A stretch of DNA of 64,000 nt from Rhyzopertha dominica (lineage: Eukaryota > Arthropoda > Insecta > Coleoptera > Bostrichidae): positions 7,068,001 to 7,132,000 of the forward strand of contig QCXZ01000075.1 of the NCBI GenBank assembly GCA_025024175.1, read 5' to 3'. The notes beneath the pieces are model-generated. The model searched no databases. It was not told the origin of the DNA and saw only the letters and a list, made by a program, of their open reading frames with translations. The number at the start of each line of letters is the position of its first letter. The first letter of the stretch is position 1. Positions 24,416 through 36,144 of this stretch are shown in pieces. The translations under genes and the position numbers were made by a program.

Positions 24416-25784
24416 CAGGGTCGCTACAAATAATGGAACCAGTAGGATATTTTAGGTTCTGTTCGACCGATTTTGCTGAAATTGTGCATGGACCGTGNCA
24501 GCTCTCGCTTACGAGATATGGCCGCAAGTTGCTTTTTTTTAAGGGGAAGGGATGTCAAAAGCCACATCGTTGAAAAGGATATTTTTCCTGATTTCAAAAA
24601 TGTATCACACTTGCACGATTTATTGCCTCTGAGTTGAGAAAACTGTGATACAAACTAGGGTCTTGCAAAAAACTTCGGGATAAAAACCATATTCGTTATC
24701 ACTAAGTAAGAACAAGAACTCCAGGTGTCTTCATTTTTCTCGTGACTAGTGATAATTTTCATTCATTTTGTTATTTGCAATCGCAATCGAAATTTTGATG
24801 ATGATTGGTTATGGGGATAGAAGGCGAAGTTATTCGGAAGTATTTGTACTCTACAATACAAATCATGAAGACCGTGAACCAATAATTACCAGATCAAAAG
24901 TTATTAAAACATTGCAACGTTTTGACGAAACCGACGGTGTTAAAAATCGTCACAAACCAGGATGTTTAAAGGTTGCTACGAGTAAGAAAAGTAGAATAAA
25001 TGTCTTTTTAGATGTGCAGAGAATCCGTACAACAGCGAGCTCTCACTTACCATTTTACCAGAAGATCTGTTCAGAATATTTTGAAAAAAGAGAATTTTCA
25101 TCCATACAAAATTAACTTATTACAAGAAGAGCGAATATGATTTCGGTCGTAGGATAGAATATTGCGAAAATTGTATGAACATGATAAATGAAGATAGAAA
25201 CATTTTAAAATGGATTGTTTTCTGATGAAGCGACTTTTTGCCTCAATGGTAATGTGAATAGACATAATTACAGATATTGGTCGGACACAAATTCACATTG
25301 GATGGAACAAGTCCACACACAACAGTCTCAGAAAGTGAATGTCTGGTGTGGTATTATCGGTGAGCACATTATTGGGTCTTTTTTCATCGATGGAAATTTG
25401 AATGCGGTCAAGTATTTACAGCTCGTGCGCGAACACATTATACCAGGACTTATCTGTCTGTTTCATAATCGTGAAAATGCCGCGCGCCCTTCTGAACAGA
25501 TATGGTTTCAGCAAGATGGTGCACCATCCCATTTTGCAATCAACAGTCGTAGACTTTTGAATGCGTTATTTCCAGAGAGATGGATTGGTAGACGCAGAGC
25601 GATAGAATGGCCAAAGCGTTCCCCTGATCTGACGCCGCTTGATTTTTTCCTGTGGGGATATCTGAAATATCGTATTTATGCTGGTCGGTTATATAATGCA
25701 GAAGATTTAAAAGGACAAATCAGGACTAAAATTCAGAACCTACCTCTAAATCCGGTTTTTAAGCAAACTACGATTTTGAGTTAA
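24416..25784 (+). mobile_element. rosa-like (DD41D) mariner element, copy A
   Basis: Begins at TA/CAGGGTCGCTACAAATAATGG, an end shared with copy B (37038 on the minus strand) and copy C (near 54810), then a 350-bp leader. The transposase is in three frames: HTH start at 24768 (YGDRRRSYSEVFVLYNTNHE), changes near 25055 and 25090, then one open frame to the stop at 25784. The catalytic domain is complete: first Asp in VFSDEATF, second in WFQQDGAPSH, third in RSPDLTPLDFFLWGYLK. I count 41 residues between the second and third, the spacing of the rosa/DD41D group (known from Ceratitis and Bombyx). No 3' terminal repeat was found, so the right limit is the stop codon. Confidence 0.85.
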
Positions 25785-27819
25785 ATGTGTCGAACTTTCT
25801 CAGATATTATAATAATATCTAGCTATGTATTCATTACATTGTTCTCCTTTGCTTCTACAGTTTCAAAATACTTCTTAATAATTAAAAAAAAGATTTATGA
25901 TTATGAAATGATGGAGATATAATTAATTAAACATATCATCCAAAGTGTAGATGCTGTCAAATCACAAATTCATTTTAGAAAAAAAAAATCAGATTGAAGA
26001 CACGCTGACATCTGTAGGCCTGTGGCTATTTACCCATGTGTATTAATCTAGTATGTACGTCTAGTGACTGATCCTTAACGTTTCTGATGGATAGGGCTTT
26101 CTTTTGTAGGATCAAGGAAAATAATATACTTATTCAAAATAAAAAGAAGTGAAAGCTTTTGCATTTATTTCGACAAGCTGCTTGAAAGCACCCTTGTGGA
26201 AAAGCTACCCATTTCAATATCATTGTGTAGATTACACAATGATATGAGTTGCGACATGAAATTGGCACAAAGTGAAGAAAAAATTATGTATAGAAATCAT
26301 AAACTTCAACAGACTCTAAAGCCGCCAAAATATGCAACTTTATACCTTCGTAAAGTTTGAAGGTAATTATACTTTAGGTTGCTATTCATCCAAAATATCA
26401 AAGTGAAATTAAAATTATTTTACGTAGGAAGCATTTCTCTCGCACAATGGCACAATAAACTCCATTTGTTTGAAATTAATTTCCTTGGGATAAAGGTCAC
26501 TTTGATTCGACAAAATTAGTTCTTAGCTATTAAAAGAGGCTTAATAATGCTTAATTTTTAAATTATCCGCATATGTACAAGCTCTTTATAAAACTCATGA
26601 AAACATTAATGCGAAAGTTAAAGTAACTGCTTTATATACAGGGAATATAATATTCGACAAAAGCTTTAAACGTCTGATATGACTTATACTTATCTATACT
26701 AACTTGCGCAACGGTATTATAGTAAAATATCACTCTATAATTATCTAGAATATAGAAATTCACTAAAAACTGAAACAATGTTGAAGACGCTACATCATTA
26801 GACGATTTCTAACTATATCAAATAGTTTATTACAAAGGTTCGTGTATAATCTTTTGCGAAAATATAGAGGGATGTCCAGAGCAGGTCGTAGGACAGTATA
26901 AATAGTAACATTAATAAATTAAGATAACGTAAACAAGTTGCAATTCTGGTATTTATGTAATTTCAGTATGCGTGCCTGTTTTGTTGCAAATCAGCACATG
27001 CATATCGAAGTTATTGAAAAAAGTGTATATTTTTCCGAATAAGTATAGCAAAACAGTAATTTGATTATGTTTCAGGAGTCCATTATTGCACAAATTTGTT
27101 TATAATAAAGTTAGTGATCGGTCCAAATTGTATTAAATCGATAGAGTCTTGTTTCACGAATAGCTTCGCACTATAAAATACGGTAGTGATAATTTATGAA
27201 AACACCTTAATACAATATAAACAATTATTCTCTTACCTGCAAAGCCTCCTGACAAGTTGTCACCTGAAACAATGAAAAACGAATTAGTAAGTTGCATTAA
27301 TTTGAGCTTAGGGATAGTATATTAGATAATAAAAGCATAACTGCCTTACAACTCGAGTAATATGCCATACCATTTGTACCAAACCTAACTACCATTCGGT
27401 GTTTAAATTATCACAGCATATATACAAAATTATTGACAGACGTCAGATCGATTTCAAAATTGCAGTTCACANGATACAATCACAATAATTGCAACGTCTT
27501 AATTCTGATTTATTGTTATTGAAATATAATATAAAAACTTTTCAAAAGGCGGAAAGATTTTAACTTTAATTAATTTTTAACAATGACTTTTTTCAATTCC
27601 AGCTTTTGAGGCAATGGACCCAGCTAGTACCTACCTATTAAAATACTTCAAATGTATTGTAATAGAAGAAATCAATAAAAATATGAGAATATTGACTATT
27701 TTTTTATTTCCTATATCACACAGAAAACCTATATAAAATAATAACGGACGTTATAAGGCTATAGTCAGAAATATGTGCTTAACGGAATTAGTTTAAATCG
27801 CTAAGAACTTCTTAATATA
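25785..27819. other. no gene recognised
   Basis: AT-rich DNA. A 13-bp perfect inverted repeat with a 3-base spacer (26217-26229/26233-26245) is the only structure noted. Confidence 0.5.
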
Positions 27820-27995
27820 TAATTTGTTAATTAGGTCATATTTTGATCAATTATTAATTAGCTAAATAACATAGTGTGATTTATCAATTAGAGCTCATAT
27901 TATTAGGATACAAAACTTGATAAGAAGTAATTAATCAGTCATTAATTAATTAAAGTCGGTAATTACCCTAATTTGCACATTTGCATATTAATTAG
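27820..27995. promoter_or_regulatory. TAATTA cluster, candidate homeodomain-bound element
   Basis: Seven copies of the palindrome TAATTA in about 170 bp, plus a TTTGCATATTAATTAG combination that joins an octamer-like ATTTGCAT site to a TAATTA site. Such clustering exceeds what I would expect even in AT-rich DNA and resembles insect enhancers bound by Antp-class and POU homeodomain proteins. This is inference from motif density only; no gene lies next to it in the window. Confidence 0.3.
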
Positions 27996-28720
27996 ACCCA
28001 CGACGGCCATTTTTCTGCTTTCAATAAACAGCGTACTTTCCTTAAAATAAGAATTTTGGGATTGGTTGTGTTTTATTGTCTTCAGAGTCCGCGTCCGTTA
28101 GTATGGCACCTTTTAGCTTTTAATTTGACTAATTTTGGAGTAACTTATATGAAACAAGTAGAAAATCATCGTAGCACCAGTGTCTCTGAAAATACTTGAG
28201 TAAAACTTATACTCCAAACAACTTAATGGATCTTTGCCACATTTAACCCTAGATCTCTGTAACTTCCGGTCAAACGCGATGATGCAGTTTTTCACTGTAC
28301 TCCGTTGCATTAAACTTAATTGCGTTTCCGAGACCTACCCGAAGACTATCTTAACTATTCCCATTAGTATTCATAGTCATTAATTTGCCTCGCACACTTT
28401 TAAAGCGCCGAGAAAGAGCTTCTTTGCCCGTGTTTTATGTGCTAGCCTTTGCAGCTCGTAAAACTGATAGAAATTCAGGAGGAGCTATTGATTTCACTAA
28501 GTTTTTTTCTGAAGGATTAATTTCCTGCCCGGCATTTATTGGCCGTACTTACTGAATTGAAACTGTAAGAAAGCAGTCGTTTGTTTACATTGTTGCTGAG
28601 CTACTTGCAGACTAGCGATGCCTGGTACCGGAAAGAGTTGAGTCAGCTAAAGCTATTTCAATTGCTCTTTTTGCTTTCCCTCACCCCACGCTACATGTGG
28701 TAATTTACAGGTAGTCGCCC

Positions 28721-29003
28721 TTTTACAGTACAATTTAGCTTACAATAAACTATTGTCATTCTGACGCTATTAATTTGACATTAATATCATTGCCACCTGA
28801 ACGCTAAACTTTTTCTAAAAAAGACTGTTAATCAGTGATGTAGGTTCAAAATTTACTTGAGAATTTAGTGTTATGTCGTCAGGCCATTTATCGGATCTTC
28901 TTATTTCTAAAACTTTAAATGATTTTAGTAATTGGCCCTTTATCTCAATATGTAAAATATCAACATTGTTATTAATTTTCAAAATGTGATCGATATCTAA
29001 AAG
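28721..29003. repeat. left arm of a long inverted repeat
   Basis: 28721-28838 is the reverse complement of 30762-30880, and 28949-29003 of 30694-30748. The left arm has about 110 extra bases between the two blocks. The DD82E-like copy 2 lies between the arms, so it probably landed inside an older palindromic element. Confidence 0.8.
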
Positions 29004-29118
29004 AAAATATATTAATTATTAAACTTAACTAAACTTTGGCAAAAGCTCTATTTAATAATAAAGATATAGTACTAATGATGGATAAATGTGGGGTGTACAA
29101 ATTACGATGCATTGACTG

Positions 29119-30646
29119 TATAGTTGCAAGCACCAATCTATGAGACTCATTATACGAACAGCCGATTACCGCTCACAATGGTTTACAAGTACTACCTCAA
29201 GCTGCCGTAAATAACAGATGGATTCGGCACGTTCCACTGTTTTGCAGCTGAGTGGACCGTATCCAAAAATTGTGTTTAGGCTTTTTTAGAATTTTTTTTT
29301 CCGTACACATAAATCAATAAGAAGAAGCAATGTTTGATGGAAAGCGAGGTAATAAGAAAGTAGATATACGATTATTTAAAATCTATAGATATATACAGGC
29401 AGGAAAATCGTTCGATATTTTTCCTCGGCGAAACATGGTACGATACCCATGACACAATAAAAAAAAGGATGGGTTGATGACCCAGGGAAGTGCAACGTCA
29501 ACATTCCGGCGTCAAAAGGAAAAAGAATAATGATTCTACACGCAAGAGGTGAAAATGGTTTCGTTCCTGGAGCCCTGTATCTTGGATGCAGAAACTTAAA
29601 AGAAGCAAGCACCGATTATCATTCTGATATGAATGCGGAAGTGTTTAAAAATTAGTTCAAAAGCATTTTATTATCCAAATTGCCACCAAACAGCGTCATA
29701 GTAATCGACAACGCTAGTTACCATTCGGAGCAACTGGATGAAATTCCAAATACAACAACTAATAAGGTAACCATTCAAGAGTTTTTAAGAAAAGATTTTT
29801 ATTTCGAAGAGGACTACACAAAAAACAATTGTTGGAAGTGCTTGGCACAAAAAAAATCTTCGAGGTAATTTAAAATTGACATTCTCGCTTCTGAATGCGG
29901 ACATACCATTCTACGATTACCCCCATATCATTGCATTTTCAACCCCATTGAAATGATATTGGGGGCAGTTGAAACAGAGAATTCGACGAAGGAACACCGC
30001 TGGAAAATTTAGCAATGAAATGCTGCTAAAAATTAGACACGAAGCTGAAATAACAAGTGTCGATGCAGGAAGGACATTGAAAATCGGTACAGAGCCAATC
30101 ATGTACAAGAATTAATAATAGTGATTTTAGCAGTGAAAGTGGTAGCGAGTAATATTTTTTTTAGTTTGTGACTCTTGTAATGTGCTTATTAACAAGCTGT
30201 ACTGAACATAATCGATACCGTGTATAAATTTTATTGTGCACTATTGTAAATTTTTTGTAACAAATGTAAATAATTTTCTACTTACTAATTTGTATGTTTT
30301 TATATTTAATTTGTATAAATTCGTTATGACATGCAAATGCTTTTATTTTATACATCGGAAAATTAAAACCCGATAAAGTATCACATAAAAATAGATCGCG
30401 GGTCGCGCCAGTTAGCGTCAGGTCTGCATTAAATAAAATTTATTATAAAAGCTTCTATGTTTTATTGATTGCTAAATTATCAAAAAAACTAATAAATTTC
30501 AAAAATTTATAGTGGAAAAGTTACAACTTTAGCCAACAAGATTTTTTTGAATACGGCCCATTTAGGAACTTTAAAGCGTGCCACTAGTCACAATAGATTA
30601 GGACGGCCGACCATAAGGTTGTAAAAGCCCTTATTTACAGTACACA
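29119..30646 (+). mobile_element. DD82E-like element, copy 2 (internally deleted)
   Basis: Same family as 8685-10790. The 5' non-coding DNA (29119-29315) is followed directly by the middle of the gene (AAGAAGCAATGTTTGATGG at 29322), so the helix-turn-helix half is deleted. The 3' non-coding part (30150-30646) matches copy 1. Confidence 0.85.
29322..30150 (+). pseudogene. DDE transposase of DD82E-like copy 2, broken
   Basis: Pieces in different frames: VIVIDNASYHSEQLDEIPN (second catalytic Asp, 29680-29750), EFLRKDFYFEEDYTK, then after frame changes ASECGHTILRLPPYHCIF followed by NPIEMI (catalytic Glu at about 29950). Joined conceptually, the Asp-Glu distance is about 80 residues. Several stops and frameshifts; the Trp of the family's IWG motif is also lost. 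It keeps the CGHTILRLPPYH segment missing from copy 1, which helps in judging the ancestral spacing. Confidence 0.82.
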
Positions 30647-30693
30647 GCACAATCTTGGCGATTGGCACAAAATTATTCGCTGTTTGCAGACCA

Positions 30694-30880
30694 TCTTTTA
30701 GGTACTGATCACACTTTCGAAATTAATAGCAATGTTGATATTTTACATAGTGAGCAAAAGGGTCACTGATTAATAGTATTTTTTAGAAAAAAGTTTACCG
30801 TTCAGGTAGCAATCATCTTAATGTCAAATTAATAGCGTCAGAATGACGATAGTTTGTTGTAAGCTAAATTGATTGTAAAA
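30694..30880. repeat. right arm of a long inverted repeat
   Basis: Partner of 28721-29003, in inverse orientation with about 85-90% identity by eye. Confidence 0.8.
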
Positions 30881-30919
30881 TTTATATGTATGTAGATTTA
30901 TGCTTCTTTTGTAGCCGAA

Positions 30920-30963
30920 GGTCCGATGATGAGGTTGCATTAATAGCCTCGAAACCGGTCACC
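30920..30963 (+). ncRNA. decayed hammerhead-like ribozyme motif
   Basis: GGT (stem I), CCGATGA (30923-30929; consensus CUGANGA with U4 changed to C), one extra T, stem II GAGGTT/AGCCTC with an 8-base loop, GAAA (30951-30954), palindromic stem III ACCGGT and C17 (30960), then ACC to close stem I. Order and spacing are those of a type I hammerhead with a minimal stem III. The core substitution, the inserted base and a 3-bp stem I make activity unlikely. It lies just outside the inverted-repeat arm at 30880, as expected for the end of a Penelope-like or retrozyme-like element. Confidence 0.45.
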
Positions 30964-30999
30964 ATAATAAGAATAAAGGAATTTGGAGAAAAAGGAATT

Positions 31000-32140
31000 A
31001 TAATACTCATATAAATAATTATTATAACACTCCAAAGTAGGGTCCACTTACTACTATCTAAGTAGACAGTTTTGATCTGTAATAAAATGTGGGGAGACTT
31101 GTACATACATCAAAAAATGCTACTTTATATGTAGAAGATTTGTCGTTTGTCCTTCCTTCCTTCATTTCTTTCTTTCTTCCAGGGCAACTGACAATCGTAA
31201 TCTACCAATTTTATTTAGAGTTAAAATGCGTTCTTATCTTTTGGAGCCAAGAAAAAGAATTATTTCTTCACCATCGGACATTCTGATCATTTCAGCATAC
31301 GTCATAAGTGCTGGCGAAGCTTACAAACAAAACGATTCTCTCCACATAAACCTACAGACCGTTGCTCTCAAATTTTGTCGTGTTCATCGAGCTATTGCGA
31401 TTCAATGCTATTTCCGATTATTGCTGGCGGTTTCCAACTGAATTATGTGCTGGAACGGTAAAAAGCGAATCGAGACGTACAATAAATTTGTTTTTCGGTT
31501 AATATTTCAACGGTCCGATAAAAACCGTGAAATGCAATTTTGCGCAACTAAATGGACAAAATCAAAAGACCCTCTGGCTCGGCGTAGAGCGATTACACCA
31601 AATATACCGAAAACAATAAATTAGCACGCACGGTATTTTATGATAGACAGTTTAAACCGCACAATGAAATTAATGCGAACTGCCGCGGCGGGTTTGAATC
31701 GAGTTTGAATCAGTATAATGTTAATTTACAAACCGATGTCTCTTTACACATGGCGGTTGGTTGTCAAGCTAAATTTAAGCAGAAGGGTTAATGAACTAAT
31801 AGCTTTTGTAAAGATCGGAAATACGATGCTCAAATGACCTTTTGTTGGTAAAGTTGATGAGGGGAAGGAACTTGAGACCTAATGTCAGCTGATGCTAAAC
31901 TTGGTGCCTTTGTCGCTNTTATGCTGTGTGTGGGAGAAGACGTGNAAAGTTAGGATTGTCAAAGGGCCACGTGATTGTGATTGTCGTATCGTATTCGTTG
32001 CTTGTTCAGCGTTTCTATAAATAATTCATGCAAGGCGGGCGGTGTTAACTTTTAATTTTCCCTGTGCCGCCTTTTTGTAACTGCTGCCAAGCTACAATAT
32101 GCACGGCGATAGTAGTTGAAGGTTGCAGATCAATGTCACC
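31000..32140. other. no gene recognised
   Basis: Two overlapping plus-strand frames (31089-31286, 31226-31441) and the rest show no domain. Ns at 31918 and 31945. Confidence 0.5.
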
Positions 32141-32144
32141 CCAC

Positions 32145-34275
32145 AGCATTAATTGTAATTACATTACGTAATGTCATTACAGTTTTTCAAAACTTGTAAT
32201 TTGTAATGTGTAATGTCAATAACGTTAAATTTCTAAGCTTCACATTACACATTACTTCTAGCATTACTCTAAGAACTGATTAAACACAACTGGCCTTGTC
32301 TTTATAAATCTCGGCACCATCATCTGCTATTGCAATTCGCCTTGTAATTTATACTCGTTAGGTAAGTAAGCGTAATTTTTCATATGTAGTTGAAGTTAAA
32401 CTTACAGTTGTCGAATCCATATTATCCTCAGGCTCGGGTTCAGCCTCCAAGTCTAACATAGGAAACGATGGCATAGCAGAGCTAAGAAGTCCTTTCTTCA
32501 GTCTTTTACCCAGAGTATGGGAACATNAAGGGGAATGAACAAGTATAGGCGCAGTGCCAAAAGTATCAAAGATTTACATTCGCTAAGCACAGTACAAAGA
32601 AATTGATTTGATAAATGGTAATTTTAATGCTTTTATATGCATTTTGTAGACGTTTATCTTACATTCTATTAGGGTGTACTGGAGGAAGACTGACGGTGAT
32701 GTCACATCAGTACTTACACGGTTATTAAAGTGCGAATATGAAAGAGCAACTGAAAACTGTATTTCGAAACAAAAACTACGTTTACATTGGAGTGACAGCA
32801 CATTATGATTTGGACACAGAAAAAGTGATCGTGACTGTAACAGATAACGGGTCAAATTTTATAAAAGCCTTCAAAGAGTTCGGTTTTGATACCATACTAT
32901 ACATACAAAACAAGATGATGACAATGACGATGACATAGAATTTCAGCAAATCGAGGAGGAAACGCTACCTAATAATAACAACAATATAGTACTGTCTAAC
33001 CACCTAAAATGTGCGGCACGTACCCTAAATTTAATAATAGCAACAAATGAGTGTGGCGACAAAGCTTCAAAAGGCAAACAATTTGCTAGAGTACACCATC
33101 AAGTTATGGGAAAGCTTCCAAGTCTCAGGAATGGAATGGGTCGACCACAAGCTGGTGAAAAATAGTCGAAATTATAGGCGGCGGCTTAAAAACCTCATAT
33201 AAAACATGATAGAACAGTTTATTTGATTGTTTAAATCAAATTCTTAATACCGATGATAAGAAACTAACTGCTGCATTTGCTGTTGTAAATATTACTCCAA
33301 TGGATAACAATTAAAAGATATTTATTGCAGAACACCATAAAGTACTGAAGCCAATTGCACTCAGTCTTGACCATCTACAGTGCCTAAACAATTTTTACTA
33401 TGGATCACTTGTTCCAACAATCTTTTCATTACAGACCAAATTGCAACACATTGAAGAAAGTGAATTGAAAATTTGATTGGTTGTGCTACAAAATGCAAAG
33501 CAAGGTTTGGAAAATTTTGAAGAGCGGATTTTATTGCGGCTATGACTCCCATTGTATAAACTGAGATGGCTTCCGCTAGCTGAACTTCAGGAGATCTTAT
33601 TTAGAAGTACAGTTTTCTTGCATGAACAAATAAACAAAATGTATCATGTGGTGGAAATACAGATGAGTCAGATTCTATGAATGTGAGGGTGATGGTGAAG
33701 CAAATGCAAATAATAGTTCCCCAACTTCGCTGATCTCAGATCTAAATTGTTTTAAAAGCTCTACAACACGTCCTCAAACGACATTAAACGAACATACGGC
33801 AATTAAAGAACTGTTTATCAAATACAACATACCATTACCTTCCTCCTTTGGAGATGTTTTTTTCTTTTTTCTGGACTAATTTTGCGACGAAACGGAAAAA
33901 AGATTAGCAGGCAGCTATTATTATTGCAACAAAAGGTAGGCTTGTGATTTTTTTGAATTTTAGTTGATATGGTCATATCCTCATATCAAACATTTGTTCA
34001 AGTTTACCTATACAAATATTGCTTAGAATTTGTTTAAGTTTACTTTTTTATTTATATGAATTCTAAGCAAACTTGTTTCAAATACTAGAGAATTTTCTTC
34101 AAGTTTTGCTTATATATGAATCTTTGTTACTAGCAAACCAAGTATGTACATAATACATATATATTCTTTAATACCAAAAATACATTTAATGTGTAATGTA
34201 ATGTCATTACAAATGTAGTATAATAAAAGGTGTAATTTGTAATGTATGCAATTACTTTTTCAGTGTAATATGAAC
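32145..34275 (+). mobile_element. hAT transposon remnant
   Basis: Bounded by dense ATTACATTACGTAATGTCATTAC-like subterminal repeats, on the left at 32145-32270 and on the right at 34188-34265 (GTGTAATGTAATGTCATTAC). Between them lie scraps of a hAT transposase (32738-33110) and long stretches full of stops. A separate minus-strand fragment (32400-32515, acidic EAEPEPEDNMDS) is unexplained. Exact ends and TSD were not found. Confidence 0.68.
32738..33110 (+). pseudogene. hAT transposase fragment
   Basis: VIVTVTDNGSNFIKAFKEFG carries a catalytic Asp of the hAT RNase-H fold. After a frame change comes SNHLKCAARTLNLIIATNE, the following conserved block (C-A-x-H-x-L-N-L in relatives). The gene is interrupted by stops on both sides and the dimerisation region is not recognisable. 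Confidence 0.72.
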
Positions 34276-34339
34276 ATTTCTGGACATTCTTAAATTCTTA
34301 TTATAACTTCTATAAATATTGGGAATATAACACTATATT

Positions 34340-34935
34340 TCAACAATAAATACCGATGCCGATACGCCTTTCCCCCCTGGAAGCGAAACACGTAAACAAC
34401 CCCCCTTTCAATCTTCATCCGCGCGGGCAGCGTTTCTAGTTTCAAGGCCACCCGCCACGATCCTTCGGCTTCCCCGCATCACATGTATACCGCCGCTGTT
34501 TTCCGGCAATTTCCAGAGGAATACATTCGCCATTCCGAGCTCCCTCGTCTATTTTCGTTTCACCCTTTTGCAGGCGATCTCAATAATTTACATGGCAATA
34601 TGAGATGAAATCTGATTTGATTCCTCTCTGTTCTTCATTCGATTCCGGCCCGCTTTGATCTGAAATTTTCCGGAATGAAAAATAAGACGCCGGCCTCTGT
34701 GCAATCGCCGAGACGCCGCTACGAATCGGGAAGCCCAATGCCGGCAGAAATTAGATTTCGGGGAGACTTAAAAAAGACGCATCTGCTGTGTCGAGCCATC
34801 GGAATTGTAAAGCGTAATGGGATTCCTGAGCGTACACGCGGATGGAAATTCGACCTGGCCGCATTCGGAGACGCGAACCGCGTACCTTGGTGTCGTAGCC
34901 GTNATAAACACGGATTAACNAGACGGGAGCGATAA
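34340..34935. other. GC-richer island, possible exon or conserved DNA
   Basis: About 600 bases clearly richer in G+C and CpG than anything nearby (for example CCGCGCGGGCAGCG near 34421). One 86-codon plus-strand frame (34675-34935) runs through two Ns and is rich in Arg. No domain was recognised. It could be a 5' exon, a promoter region or foreign DNA. Confidence 0.3.
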
Positions 34936-36140
34936 AGTTAGAATTTGTCTAGGCGATGCGGTAGTTGAATCCTTTTAATTCATAAAGAAACTCTTAGTAC
35001 TTGTTATAGGTATGACTAGACCACCAGGAAAATGAACAAAATTATAGATATTAATATGGTAAAATTTTTACTCATTGTGACATAAAATTAAGTGTTACAC
35101 AAGCTAACGGCAGCGTTTATTTTTATTTTATAAAGATACTCAAAATTGGAAATCCGGTTTATGGAACTTGAATAAAGCAATCAGTCTTACAAAATTTTGT
35201 TGGCATATATTACGGAGTGGTACAAATCAGGTAAGTAATGCAATCATGTATGTATATAAAAATGGACAATCGCGGTTCTTCCATGCAGAGCTTTGCGTGA
35301 GCTTACAACTAATGCACAAATAAGTAATATGTAAAACAATAAATAGTAAATAGTAACCGCTTGATGCTTTAATGATTATCACTTATCTGATCTCCTTCGC
35401 TATTGTGGAATGACCGTACTTTCGTCAATGTTCTGCCTGGAGGAGGACTCTCAATTAGATAGATCGATTCCCAGTTCTTATGGATTACAGGAAAGTGATC
35501 GGCACTTCAGGGATGTGCCACGTACGTAAGACCCTATTCAATTATTTAGGTAAGCATACATTAAGAGCTCAAACGCAGTAATTACCTCGATCGTCGAAGG
35601 TCTTTCTCAAATAAGCTGGCTTGTACAAAATGCAAATATATCAGTAAGTGACACCTGTTGAATAATTGAAGCAGGTAAGTATTATATTCCAAAATAATTT
35701 TGATGGTTTCAGAGGCGAGATGCTCGTGCTATGCCTTCTGGTGCCAGCCGCAGAATGCCTGTTTTTACCCAGGTACGGAGGCTACGGAGATATTATGATT
35801 AAGAAGAAATGACATGAATGACCTTTACAGATATGCAGGCAACCCAAGTTGCTTAGAAAGGTAAGTTGCAATGCTATAATTATTATTAAATTATTAAAAT
35901 GAACCTATTTTACTTTCAGGAGAGTGATTTACGGCAGTATAATGTACTGTATTATTTGTATACGATGGATCAACAATGAATATACCATTTTTATATTACT
36001 CATCATAACGGTAAAACGTTAATAAAGTAACAGTTAAACTGTACTTCCCGAAAAAGTGTTAAACTAAATTAAAATGAAAAATCTAATAATGGAATAATAA
36101 AAAATGGTAACCTGGGTAAAAATTTTAAAATGGCTAATCA
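34936..36140. other. no gene recognised; several splice-like sites
   Basis: Four AG|GTAAG donor-like strings (35232, 35551, 35674, 35861) and three pyrimidine-AG acceptor-like strings (about 35711, 35829, 35920) fall within 700 bp. They would delimit short exons such as 35830-35860. A 29-codon open stretch starts at 35712 (RRDARAMPSGASRRMPVFTQ). Weak evidence for a spliced transcript; not called as a gene. Confidence 0.25.
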
Positions 36141-36144
36141 GAAG

